Source: Cylindrotheca closterium
Taxonomy: Eukaryota; Bacillariophyta; Bacillariophyceae; Bacillariales; Bacillariaceae
Direction of reading: 5' to 3'
Length of the DNA: 20,657 bases
Assembly (NCBI GenBank): GCA_933822405.4
Contig: CAKOGP040001756.1
Span: 1 to 20,657, forward strand
Part shown: positions 1-8,996 of the stretch, in pieces
Numbering within the stretch: the stretch's first letter is position 1
How the letters are laid out: each line of letters begins with the position of its first letter
Notes under the pieces: generated by a model
The model's input: only the letters and a program-made list of their open reading frames with translations
Databases searched by the model: none
Told to the model about the DNA's origin: nothing
Position numbers and translations under genes: made by a program

Positions 1-198
1 TGGCTTGATCTATCAGTAGCAAAAGAAGCGTTTCCTATCGAGGTCGCTGAATATGCTGTTGCAAACAAGCTTGTGTCAGAGCCTGCCTTCGCGTGGTGGG
101 TTCCCTACACTCTGAGAAAGCGTGATCGAGTTTTGAAAGCTGTTAAGCGCCGTGCTGTGAAAAGGCAGAAACCAGAAAAGTTTGGCGCTCGACTCTAG
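1..198 (+). pseudogene. Ty1/copia Pol fragment, integrase-to-RT linker (3' end only)
   Basis: Frame 1 is open from the window edge to a TAG at 196-198. It reads through a stretch with the core FPIEVAEYAVANK and then AFAWWVPYTLRKRDR. From recall, this block is characteristic of the linker between integrase and reverse transcriptase in diatom CoDi-type copia Pol proteins. The match ends at about codon 64, where the family would continue into the reverse transcriptase; no continuation is visible in any frame afterwards. The element therefore enters from the left and is truncated here. There is no start codon in the window. Its strand is opposite to copia-1, so it is probably a separate insertion. 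The exact lineage is inferred. Confidence 0.75.
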
Positions 199-600
199 CA
201 GCTGATATTATTGCTATGATACTATTGAAACGCTTACTTATGCGAGGCTTGCGATACCCAGCCAGTATTGGATTCGATAGATAATCGGTGGTGTCCTCAA
301 TGGACTCAATATTTAGGGAACCAAGCAAGATGAGTAAGGGCCACCACAAATCCCAATTTCATCGCAAAGAGAGTAAATATACGTCTTCTACGATTGAAGG
401 CATGCACTAATCAACTGGTTTTGAGTAAGATTGAAAGGCGAAAACATAGACAGAAACCTTTTATGGTTCCTTGTTGGCCAAAGCCGCGATAGGAAAGTCT
501 GATACAGTATAGTCATATATGATGCTTTCAGATTCGGGAATTGTACATTCTACTCTGACGGCAATACAATCAACCTTTTTGCACCCATTTGAGACAATGA

Positions 601-628
601 CTACTACTTACTACCTACTACCTACCTA
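601..628. repeat. Degenerate CTAC-type simple repeat
   Basis: Runs of ctac/ctacta/cctac units, read directly from the sequence. No function is apparent. Confidence 0.6.
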
Positions 629-1078
629 TCGGTATCAGCAGTTGATTTCAATCTGCCATCAGAGAGGAAGACTGAACGATACTCGACAATACAAGGTAGT
701 AATCTATCTGCAAGATTGAAAAGTCAGCTTTTATCGTTGGATCTATCTATTACCTCATGTAGTACCAGTTAATTTCAGTTGCCAACCTACCACCCCATTC
801 TCATGGCAGCTAGAAGTGATCCTAGGGGATCTACAGCGCTTCCTCATGATCAAGGGCTAAGGTTGGTCCTTTAGACAAGGTGTTTAGTTGTTTGATAAGA
901 CAAGAGAAACTGCTATGGCCGTATGGAGCTTGGACCTAATCCCCCTAACATCATTTGAAGTCTGTGGAGAGTACTAATTTAGTATGGAAGAGAGTTAGTC
1001 GAATCTATCATTTGTGATAGAGAGCTGTGATTGAATGGCTCATACCGGAACTTGAGGCGACTCGTGTGACTGAAACAA

Positions 1079-1111
1079 CAGATCGGAAACAGATCGGAAA
1101 CAGATGGGAAA
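1079..1111. repeat. Three tandem copies of an 11-bp unit
   Basis: The unit cagatcggaaa occurs at 1079-1089 and 1090-1100, and as cagatgggaaa at 1101-1111. It lies 58 bp upstream of the FYVE-SYLF start codon. It could be a promoter-proximal element or 5' UTR simple repeat; nothing in the sequence decides. Confidence 0.8.
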
Positions 1112-1168
1112 CAGAACCGTACCAGTAATGGTAGAACCGCAAGAATTCGAATATCCTGTAGCGAGAGC

Positions 1169-3019
1169 ATGGCAACACCGACTGTAGTGAAAGACCCCCC
1201 CACGGCCTCAACGGATGGGACGATCGACCCTCCCCATTTACTGATTGGGCCAACAGAGAATCGCAAGGAACAAAGTGTTGCCGCGTTGTCAAATCCTTGG
1301 GAATTCGACTCTTTCCAGAAGTGCTGCACAGCTTGTGGGAATGAGTTCAATCTCATCAATCGGAGACACCATTGCAGACTCTGTGGCAAGATTTTCTGCA
1401 ACCGGTGTACGAGTCAAAGAGCGCTCATCCCACCCTCGAGTATTGTGTTGAGTCCTCTAGCAGGAAAAAAAGCGGGGCCACAGAATAATGATGCGATCTC
1501 TTTCTCACCGGATCCAGATCCGGATCGGATGTTGACCTACATTGACGAGGACCAACAGCTTTTGCATGGCAAAGGCCTTGAAGGTACAATCATCCCTGGA
1601 TACTGAGGCTCCCAGGCCAAAGTTTCAAGCTAAAGAATTTCCATTGAATTTGTAAGCAAACTGTCCTAACCAATTATTTGTCCCTTTTCATAAAAGAGCG
1701 GTTCCTTTTGGCAAGAGAAATGCTGAAAGGTACAATGCTTACTTGGATGTTTTGATGCTTAGACCACATTTTAAAGCCGAAGAATTTCAATCTATTCGCA
1801 CGCAAACTGCACTAACCAATTTCTTTTTTCGCTTTCTTCATATAGTGTGCCAAACCTGTCACAATGAGCTACTCCCAAGACAAAAAGAGCTCCAGATAAA
1901 TGCCAATTTTATGCGATTCAACCACATTGACCCCACGCATCCAAAACGATTTTTCAATAGCCCGCTTGCATTCACTTTGGGTCACGAAGTTCGCAAAGCA
2001 GCCTATACATTGAACAATTTGCTTCCGACTTCTAAGAAATTAGGAAGATTCGTCGACACTGATTCGTTTTTGGCTGGAGAAGCCAGGGGGGCGCAACAGT
2101 GCAAAGATGACTGCGCCACAATCAGTCCGAACCTCGCCGGATTAGACGGTGTAAAGATTCCTGCTCGCCTCTTGCAACAGGCGAAGGGAGTCGCAGTGGT
2201 GACTGTCATAAAAGGGGGATTCGGTCTAGCTGGAATGGAGTTCGGAACTGGACTAGCAGTGGCCCGAATAGGGAATAACCAATGGAGTGCTCCTTGTGCC
2301 ATTGGTATGGCAGGGATTAGCTGGGGAGGTAAGGAGAAGACACATCCAGAAGACATTGAATTTTTCTAATGATAGTCAAAGGAAGGCTGCCGCTAAATAT
2401 TTCTTCTTTCATTCAGCCTTGGTTGGAGCCCAAGTCTGTGACCATGTCTTCTTGCTGATGACTGATGCTGCAGTGGAGCTCATGTTTAGCAATAAGGAAA
2501 ATTTTCAGCTAGGTTTGGACATTGGCGTTGCCATCGGACCTCTCGGCCGAGCACTCGAAGCAGATGTAGGAGCTGGCCCGGGTACATTCGCACCGATTTA
2601 CACATATAGTTTGTCAAAAGGGTTGTATGCTGGAATCTCTGTGGATGGGAAGATTATTAAGGTAAGGCCAGAACCGAGTGAAGAGCCTTGCCATCGAAAT
2701 CATTGCTCAATGTTTTGGGCTGGATTATAAGGTTAGACACAGAGTCATGGAAAAATTCTATGGGAAGCGAGTAAGCGGGGCTGACATTTTGTCAGGTGAA
2801 ATCCCTACCCCGCCTGCTGCAAGGCCTCTGTATGAAGCGCTCCAACGATGTCATGTTTATGCGGGCGGCAGTACGCGAAAGCATTATGGAAATGCGATGA
2901 CGACCGGAGGCCAAGCGGCAACAATGAATATTGGGGATGGTCGCGTGATGACATCGCAACAGGCCGATGCCAATTCACATTCTGGGATGAGTGATATCAC
3001 GTTCGAAACAGGTAGCTGA
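1169..3019 (+). CDS. FYVE zinc finger + SYLF (Ysc84/DUF500) domain protein, five exons
   Basis: Proposed join: 1169-1583, 1697-1729, 1846-2328, 2417-2661, 2732-3019 (487 aa, TGA 3017-3019). All introns are GT..AG and the joins keep one frame. The FYVE domain shows WxxD at residues 44-47, Zn-ligand pairs C53/C56, C69/C72, C77/C80 and C151/C154, the RRHHCR signature at 65-70, and KVC at 149-151 in place of the usual RVC. The last pair lies about 70 residues after C80, so the finger has a large acidic, DPDPD-containing insertion. The SYLF domain runs from about residue 185 to 430, with FTLGHEVRKAAYTLNN as the N-terminal helix and GGFGLAGMEFGTGLAVAR and EADVGAG as core. FYVE fingers bind PI3P on endosomes and SYLF domains bind phosphoinositides and actin, so an endosomal or membrane-actin role is inferred. 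FYVE-SYLF proteins are known from plants. The tail after about residue 430 is low complexity. The start is the first ATG of the open frame. Confidence 0.9.
1584..1845 (+). other. Two sequence-related introns flanking a 33-nt micro-exon
   Basis: Intron 1 is 1584-1696 (113 bp), the micro-exon is 1697-1729, and intron 2 is 1730-1845 (116 bp). Both introns are phase 1. The micro-exon supplies 11 codons ending in the K of the FYVE KVC motif (core ERFLLAREMLK with split end codons). The introns align end to end with few gaps, by eye about 60% identical: shared gtacaat at the 5' splice site, ggat, an identical spacing to aagaatttc, gcaaactg, the branch-like ctaaccaatt, then a pyrimidine tract and ttcat just before the AG. 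Without the micro-exon a single 262-bp intron would also keep frame, so cDNA is needed to choose. Confidence 0.7.
2329..2416 (+). other. Intron 3 of the FYVE-SYLF gene
   Basis: GTAAGG donor after tggggag and ATTCAG acceptor after a T/C-rich tract. It is 88 bp and phase 1. Splicing joins the SYLF core ISWG to ALVGAQ without a gap; the unspliced frame stops at 2367-2369. Confidence 0.85.
2662..2731 (+). other. Intron 4 of the FYVE-SYLF gene
   Basis: GTAAGG donor after the lysine codon 2659-2661 and TATAAG acceptor. It is 70 bp and phase 0. Joining gives GKIIK-VRHRVMEKFYG, which fits the SYLF C-terminal pattern; the unspliced frame runs into a stop at 2728-2730. Confidence 0.85.
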
Positions 3020-3745
3020 GTTTGGAGGTCTTTGGAACCGGTGTCAGCATTTCGCTACCCCCGTACGCGAATGAATCATCCAATGGAGATCTTCTTGAGC
3101 ACCGAAATTCATTGATTTTTGTCCCATGTTTTGTAAAAGTTTTGAACTTATAATTTGTATTTCATGTCATAGTTGCATAAAAATACACTGTAATTTATCA
3201 GTGCTACCATACTACCCTACCCACCTGTGCGAAATCTACTATCCTCTGGCCAAATCGGCAAAAATTCGGTGCTATTACATACCCCCCCCCCCAAAGGCCC
3301 CCCCAATGATTGATAAAACTACAAACCAGCATGCCTCCTCCAAAGAGTGCTGAAAGACGATACATGGAGGAGTAATAATGAGGAGTGTGACTGCTTGTAC
3401 AGCAACTCGCTCAAAGATGACGAAAATCTGCTGAATGGTTGCTGTGCACTGCTGTTGTTCCATCAGGAGTAAGAATGAGCGAGTTTCCAGTTGTATCTGG
3501 GCAGCGATTTCCTCCTATGCCATCCCACAGTGACAGAATTGTATCAAGAACAGGTTTCATGACTCGGACCAATACGATTCTTACGTTAGCAGTCTTATGG
3601 GTCTTGTAGTATTTAATAGTAAAATAGATAAGCTGACGTGTCGTCGGATGAGAACAGTTGGAACTTTGCGCCTCAAGCGCATCAACTGTTTGTCAATTCC
3701 CCATCGACTCATCGCGTTGTATTTGTTTACCTTAAATTGATATCT
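3020..3745. other. Intergenic stretch between convergent genes
   Basis: It lies between the 3' ends of the plus-strand FYVE-SYLF gene and the minus-strand 3746-5209 gene, so it should contain both terminators. It contains two C homopolymers, 3282-3292 (11 C) and 3298-3304 (7 C), separated by aaagg. No gene is supported. Confidence 0.5.
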
Positions 3746-5209
3746 TTATCTTCTAGTGAAACACTTTTCAATAGACCCACCCTCAGATGTGTCGCCATCC
3801 GATTCATAGTTGATTGTAGCGCAGAGGAACTGGGCGTTCGAGCGCGGGAGCCCAGTCAAATTCATCTGTGTCACTTCACGGGCTTTCATTTCTTCAGAGA
3901 GGTACTTGGTCCGAATAGCAGCCTTCTTCTGTGAGGCGGCAACATAAGTGAGTTGCTTCTTCACGGACAGAGGAGCTGAAGGTCGAGGAGGGTTGGGAGG
4001 CTCAGTCTTCGACAAGTGAGAGTCGATCAATACTGTTGCCGAGGGGTCGTTGGCCCGCTGAGCTGGGGCAGGTGACTTCCCCACAACCACTTCAGTAGGA
4101 GGTTGGTCCGAATTCGATGGTGCAGAAAAGTCTGGAGCCGACTCAACGGACTCCGACCCATCGTTGTCGGACCAATAAGCAAACTCGCCGTTGACTGGTT
4201 TATTGGTGGGGCTAATTACCGATGGACCCGTTGTGTCCATCATCACCGAATCATCCTTATCGGGGGCAACAGAGTCGCGAACTGGTTTTGGAGTGGCATC
4301 CGGAAAGAACCCTCGCGCAGGAGAGCGAGGGTCAATGGGAGCGGATTTCCTTTCAGTTGATGGATCCAGATCGCGCTCGCGTTTTCGGCCCTTGGCTGCT
4401 GAGCGACGCTCAGATAATTCCGTTACTACCGTCGTCGTTTCAGGGTCGGTCCACGGGTGCCCGAGGAGTTCAACCGCGATGGCCCATACTTTGGCCAGAG
4501 GGCGTAGGTCCAATAGTAAACGGGGCTTGACCTCTGAAGTAAAATCCCAATACCGATTAAAAAACGTAGTGTCCTCCAAAGGCTCGTCCAAAGGAAAAAT
4601 CACCAAAGGGTCCTGGACCGCCAGACCGAGAGTTAATCCTCGGATATATACGACTAGCTCCCAATCGTTTCCAATAAATTCGTCCTTGATGTCTCGGTCG
4701 AGAGCCGCTCGAATGCGTTGCTCGACCAAGTTCCAATCCCCATCACAAATCTGGAGCAGTTTTTTGGCAGCCGCCTCCCAGGATTCAGTCGCCGGAGGAT
4801 CTACGAAATTTTCGGAATACCCTTCGCACCAAGGCCAGTGGATATCGGGCTCGTTCTCCCATGCCGAGAACAGCTCGTTTCCAAAGACCACTTCTTTTTT
4901 ATTGTTGCGTCGACCACAAGCACGGTGGATTGTGCATAAATAGGCAAGGGTTTGCAGGTTCCACTGAGATGAATCATGTTCTGGACAATGCGATCGTACT
5001 TCAGTGAATTCTCGACCTCCTCCATCTCGGCGTTGCTGTTGTTGTGGACGATTGAAGGGTCCAAATCGTCGGATTCCTTTTTTGATCAAATTTTGGCGGT
5101 TTCGACTCGGCTTTTTTGCGAGAAAACTGATGCGACCCTGAGTAAGAGCAGTAGAATTAACAGTTTTAGCAGCGATTGCCACTTTCTTGTTGTTCTTCGA
5201 CTTTCCCAT
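3746..5209 (-). CDS. Hypothetical protein, 487 aa, basic N-terminus and disordered acidic tail
   Basis: A single uninterrupted frame of 488 codons, start ATG at 5207-5209. I do not recognise the family. Residues 1-65 are strongly basic (MGKSKNNKKVAIAAK, then a K/R-rich run and QQQQRR), which suggests nuclear or nucleic-acid association. Residues about 75-265 look globular, with many Trp (WENEPDIHWPWCEGY, WDFTSEVKPRLLLDLRPL) and a Cys/His-rich start (HCPEHD, CTIHRACGRR). From about 265 on it is S/P/D-rich and probably disordered, with KGRKRERD as a second basic patch. The C-terminus ends in a basic/acidic mix. It starts about 130 bp from the broken end of copia-1 on the same strand, so it may be a host gene or the unrecognised part of an element. 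It has no signal peptide or membrane segment. Confidence 0.65.
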   Translation of the reverse strand: MGKSKNNKKVAIAAKTVNSTALTQGRISFLAKKPSRNRQNLIKKGIRRFGPFNRPQQQQRRDGGGREFTEVRSHCPEHDSSQWNLQTLAYLCTIHRACGRRNNKKEVVFGNELFSAWENEPDIHWPWCEGYSENFVDPPATESWEAAAKKLLQICDGDWNLVEQRIRAALDRDIKDEFIGNDWELVVYIRGLTLGLAVQDPLVIFPLDEPLEDTTFFNRYWDFTSEVKPRLLLDLRPLAKVWAIAVELLGHPWTDPETTTVVTELSERRSAAKGRKRERDLDPSTERKSAPIDPRSPARGFFPDATPKPVRDSVAPDKDDSVMMDTTGPSVISPTNKPVNGEFAYWSDNDGSESVESAPDFSAPSNSDQPPTEVVVGKSPAPAQRANDPSATVLIDSHLSKTEPPNPPRPSAPLSVKKQLTYVAASQKKAAIRTKYLSEEMKAREVTQMNLTGLPRSNAQFLCATINYESDGDTSEGGSIEKCFTRR

Positions 5210-5340
5210 TGTCAGTTTTGATGCAAAAAGGAGGAGCGAGTTTCGTTTCGCTACAGAAAAATCGTGTAGGCAAAGTACCGAAAGTGATGTTTGTAGGACC
5301 CGGATATGCGTGTTGCTTTTGTATTTTTGTTTTTTCGGAA

Positions 5341-6745
5341 TATAAGTTTGTCATCTGGAATATTTTCATTTCGGAGGGTTACATCACTCAGTCTCTCGAT
5401 TTCGTTTACTGGTACGTAGTTTTCATCCCACAGTTCATCTGGGTCCACTCCTTCGAGCAAATCACCATCGAGGATAGCTCGCCATTACGCTTGGAATAGG
5501 TGCGTAATTCCGTCACTCCTTCCAATCTTGCGTCTTCTTCAATAATCTTGATGACTTGGTCAGTCATCGGAAGAACCTTGATCTTCGCACGTCGTGCCTC
5601 GCACTTTGTGTTCAGATCATATATACGGTGCCCTTCTTGAATATCGTCGGTGGGTCCCATGTAAACACCTTCGATCGTTCGAGCAGCCATATTATTCTTG
5701 GTATCATGGCCATATCCATGGACATATGCACCAATCTCAGCAACAAATTCTTTAGAGGCATCAACCATTCGTTGATGCATAATCATATGCGGGCTGTAGT
5801 ATTCAGACAACCCACCTTTTGCCGGATAGTAGTTGGATATTTTTTGCGACTCTTGTCATAAGTGCCACAGTCAACTTCTTTGGAATCGCCTTGAATGGCA
5901 TTTGGTGAAAGTGAACCCGAAACAGTGCTTTTAAATGTTGGTTATTTCGTTCCGCTTTCGGATCATGTTCGCCTCTGCTGGCGTAGTTCATATGAACGTC
6001 AAGTTCATCTTTCACGGGCTCAAATACCGGACGGAACTCCACATCGTAATAAATCTTTTGCACTGTGAAATTACGTGCATTATATAGTCGAAAGCATTTA
6101 TCGATTGCGTCATACAATGCCGTTTTCGATCGTGAAGCCAAGGGTTGGTAGCACCGGTATCTCACACTCCCATCAATGGTCGTGAGTCCGAATGAATTGT
6201 TAACAAAAACAAGATCAATGTGCAACACAACACTCAGATTGTGCATTAATAACTCCTTTGGTATCTCTATCCAGTCATCCCGCACTCCTTCAGGTGTGAA
6301 ACGCTTCGTCTTTCCCTTTAGGACCAAAGAACCAGGTCCATATATCTTCTCAGCAATGATTGCATCTTCTTCATTCACATTGCAGTTCTTGAACAAACCA
6401 GATCTTACTGCAATACGAAACGCTTGCACGCCTGGTGCACCAGCCATATGATACACTGATCGTGCGCGATTAGCCCGCTCAACTTGTTTATCAGTGAAGC
6501 CTTCGGTATTCTCCCGTACCGTCTGTATGCCACAATAATCGGAATCGGGATAGCTAATTTTTAAAATTCTACCACAGAAAATAACACCACATTTATGGCA
6601 TTTAGTGTGTGCGACACCAATCGCGTCGCAGTCACAATTTCCGCATTCTCTGTATTCACACTCAGAGTATTCGGATCCCTCATCACTTTCTGCCCTACCA
6701 TCGGGTACAAAAGTATACAATCCGTTTCGATGCACATATCTCATT
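5341..6745 (-). pseudogene. copia-1 integrase with an N-terminal Cys-rich insertion
   Basis: After the 176-bp insert the frame continues with RNGLYTF. It then passes through a Cys cluster (about 6580-6690, pattern with CGNCDC and CHKC) and the pre-integrase block GFTDKQVERANRARSVYHM. The catalytic core has D in LHIDLVF, D in YYDVEF and E in KAERNNQ, so the DDE triad is present. The frame breaks at 5803-5810, continues as SEYYSPHMI...GAYVHGYG and IEGVYMGP (integrase C-terminal region), and breaks again near 5460-5500 into an acidic linker (DPDELWDENY). It stops before the reverse transcriptase. Integrase would insert the cDNA; here it is inactive through frameshifts and the insertion. Confidence 0.85.
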
Positions 6746-6929
6746 TGTTGGATAATCAACTCCGTAGCTGTAATGAGAGCCTCAACGCTCTAGCTACCTC
6801 TGGAGTATACTGAGCTCGAATCTACGTCGGCTATGGATTGCCTGCAATAGGAACAGGTGCCAGTGATGCTAGGCTTCTACCTGCAGATGAACAGTCTCAC
6901 CACTTCCTATTAGATCTTATTCTACTGTT
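6746..6929. mobile_element. 176-bp repeat inserted in copia-1 pol, flanked by TGTT direct repeats
   Basis: TGTT occurs at 6746-6749 and 6926-6929 on either side of 6750-6925. The inserted block 6751-6927 is 167/177 identical to 10803-10979 inside the copia-2 LTR. Taking out one TGTT plus the insert (180 nt) joins KGE to QMRYVHRNGLY in one frame, as expected for the protease-integrase linker. The insert carries a stop in the pol frame (TAG on the minus strand). It contains a nested hairpin (6759-6806). Whether it is a solo LTR relic or an independent short element is open: it lacks TG..CA ends at this site. Confidence 0.8.
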
Positions 6930-8203
6930 CCCCCTTCGTAACGATGAAGGAGTTTTCAATATCAGTGTCCATAACGACACGGAATCCAAGCTTCACAAGC
7001 TCGGATAAACTATCGAGGTTACATTGCGCTTCAGTATCAAGCAAGCAAGTGTGTCCTTCGATAATACTTGATTCGACCTGCTGATGCAGATCATGTTGGC
7101 CAGTGTTTGTACTGTAGTTGAACATGTAATCCAGGCCAGACACAGTGCCCGGTTTGGCGTAATCTTCGTTCATTCGTAGGCTGAACGTAGATCCAGAATC
7201 AAGATGCACACCAAGATCGATATCCCAGTGCTTACTTCCATTGGACTTGAAAGGTTTCTTGTTGTCTTTGGTCCATTGAGAACAGTGCTTCAATGAATCC
7301 ATCTTCAATGTCGACTTGTAGATCTGCATGTTCAAGCTTCCATCGCTGACCATGCTGTCATCGTCCTTGAAAGTACTGGCAGCTTCTAGTTGTGCTTGCC
7401 ATTTCTTCATTAGCAACTCTCCTCTGTCTTCAGTGGAGACTGCTTTCTTCTTCAGAATCGGTCTTACACGTACTCGTGCAAGGTTCCATCCTGTAATTCT
7501 ACCATTAGATTGTCCATCAGCAACAGATCTGCCTCGTACCACATAAGAGCCGGGTACATCAGTAGTACCAGAAGTGCCATCTCCACTCCTGTCAACAACA
7601 GCTCGTTGCATATTGCTTCGATGTTGTTGACCAGTTGATTGCATTCCCGTAACGCTAGACGCGGCATCCGACTGCGCCGCAGATGCAGCCGTAGGGACTT
7701 TGAGATTGGCTCTCCTCGCTCGTCTTGAAGTAGTAGTAGTGGGTGCGTCGCTGTATCGCCCTGGGTCGCTCCATTCCGCTTGTGGGCGCGTGGAGCGTTC
7801 GGGACAACGGGTGACCCCATGGCCAGTATCTCCGCAACACCAGCAACTAAAAGCCGTCGTGAAGATGTCGTTCGAGCATTCGCTTGTGCGTTGCTCACTC
7901 CGTCAGGGGCACTGCCGCTTGCAGTGTTTGGTCTTGGAGTATGTCTCGGTGTCGTTGGACCTTTCTTTTGATTGTCCGGCTTATGTTTGATCAGCGCTTT
8001 TGCAACCTGATCAATCGTAGTCGGATATTCGTTTCTCTGATCGTAGTCCTTGAATTCCATGGCGTAGGTCTGGTTCGCCTTGTCCAACATGCTTTGGAAG
8101 CGAGACCTGTCGCAGTTGTAGAAAAATGCACTTGCTTTAAATGTTTCCAGAACTTCTTTCTTGAACGTTTCTTGGAGTGCCTTGGTATCGTCCGGATCAT
8201 AAA
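6930..8203 (-). pseudogene. copia-1 gag C-terminus, zinc knuckle and aspartic protease
   Basis: The gag segment (8203 down to about 7870) includes KKEVLETFKASAFFYNCDRS and an S/T/P/N-rich spacer. A change of frame then leads into the knuckle at 7804-7845, C-x2-C-x4-H-x4-C (CWCCGDTGHGVTRC), which is in frame with the protease. The protease active site DSG is at 7192-7200 (HLDSGSTFSL) and is intact, followed by a hydrophobic half and a C-terminal part ending FIVTKGE. In copia elements gag packages the RNA and the protease cleaves the polyprotein. The gag N-terminus is missing; compare copia-2, which still has it. Confidence 0.8.
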
Positions 8204-8348
8204 ACTCAGAAATCAAAAATCAAAAACTAAAAAATAGAAGATTGTTTTCCATGCACAGCACCAAAACAAAACTGTACCAGTCCTACGCGTTTTCTACGTA
8301 AAGGAAAACAGTTGTTGTTGCTGAAACAGGAAAGAAATTTACTTTAAC
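8204..8348. other. A-rich spacer
   Basis: Contains repeated aatcaaaa/actaaaaaa runs (about 8208-8236) just beyond the broken end of copia-1. No gene. Confidence 0.4.
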
Positions 8349-8996
8349 ATGAAGGATGACATCGTCAACCCGCCGGAGAAGGATCCGAATTTGATCATGG
8401 CTGTAGCTGACCAAGGTCAGGGAGGTCTTGAGGCAAAAACCCGATCAAATTGGACCACTCAATCGTCGATTGCTCTAACAAAGGATAATCCTGCCATCAC
8501 GACTCCCAAGCGCAGCAGCAAGCGAAACCCTTGAGAAACCGCCGAGGATGGCGCAATGAAAGGCCGCTCGCTCTTCCCATCTGCAGTTCCCCAAGTTCAG
8601 GACGTCACGGTCAACACTCGCCCAAATCCAACCACTCCTTTGTCAATTGAGTTAACTAAGGACATTCCGCCTGATCCCACGACTTCAAAGAGCCAACGCA
8701 AGCATCCCCCTCCTTCCAAAACCGCCGAGGATGGCGCAGTGCAAGGACGATCGCTTGTTGCCTACATCACAAACCTCAAGGTGTCAACGTTTCACAGGCT
8801 CTACAAGAAGGCTTGGAGACAGGAGATGTTTGCTCTCGCAACGGCCCAACGCGTTATCACTACTGACGAAAAGTCGCCTCGCTTTTGGGAATTTTCGCTC
8901 GTGTTTGACCCAACATTAATTGTTCAACCAAATAAAGGTGACCGTGCTATTGAATATGAGATCGACCATGCTGTGGTGCACGTGTACGATCGCTAG
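8349..8996 (+). pseudogene. Unidentified gene with internal tandem duplication and an in-frame TGA
   Basis: One frame runs from ATG 8349 to TAG 8994-8996 and is broken only by TGA at 8532-8534; the ATG at 8556 is in the same frame. The first two thirds contain two related modules: TTQSSIALTKD (8454) matches TTPLSIELTKD (8631), and TAEDGAMKGRSL (8538) matches TAEDGAVQGRSL (8721), a period of 59-61 codons. The TGA falls in module 1 where module 2 reads serine/lysine. The C-terminal part (AYITNLKVSTFHRLYKKAWR, then ending HAVVHVYDR) looks globular. I do not recognise the family. Either a pseudogene with one stop, or a shorter gene starting at 8556. Confidence 0.5.

Larger units (their letters stand above)
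199..1168. other. Intergenic stretch without a supported gene
   Basis: Open frames here are short and lack recognisable protein character. The minus-strand frame at 979-1401 is a shadow of the FYVE exon. The stretch holds two small simple repeats (601-628 and 1079-1111) and would contain the promoter of the FYVE-SYLF gene, but I see no convincing core promoter element. Confidence 0.5.
5341..8203 (-). mobile_element. copia-1: truncated Ty1/copia retrotransposon (CoDi-like)
   Basis: Read on the minus strand the order is gag C-terminus, CCHC knuckle, protease, integrase: the copia gene order. The gag end diverges from its sister copia-2 at about 8203, and similarity to Pol stops at about 5341, before any reverse transcriptase. 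No LTR remains at either end. A 176-bp repeat is inserted between protease and integrase. Frames change at about 7850-7900 (gag to knuckle), 5803-5810 and about 5460-5500. Copia-2 is about 95% identical in shared segments. Confidence 0.85.

Noticed and set aside
4191..4943. 250-codon plus-strand open frame
   Set aside because: It is antisense to the longer 3746-5209 frame and has Ser/Arg-rich shadow composition.
6759..6835. tRNA gene or tRNA-derived SINE head (a box-B-like tcgaatc follows the hairpin)
   Set aside because: The stems do not fold as a cloverleaf and no acceptable A box at the right spacing was found.
7851..7900. Programmed -1 frameshift between gag and zinc knuckle in copia-1
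   Set aside because: No canonical slippery heptamer is present, and the element has other ordinary frameshifts; mutation is sufficient.
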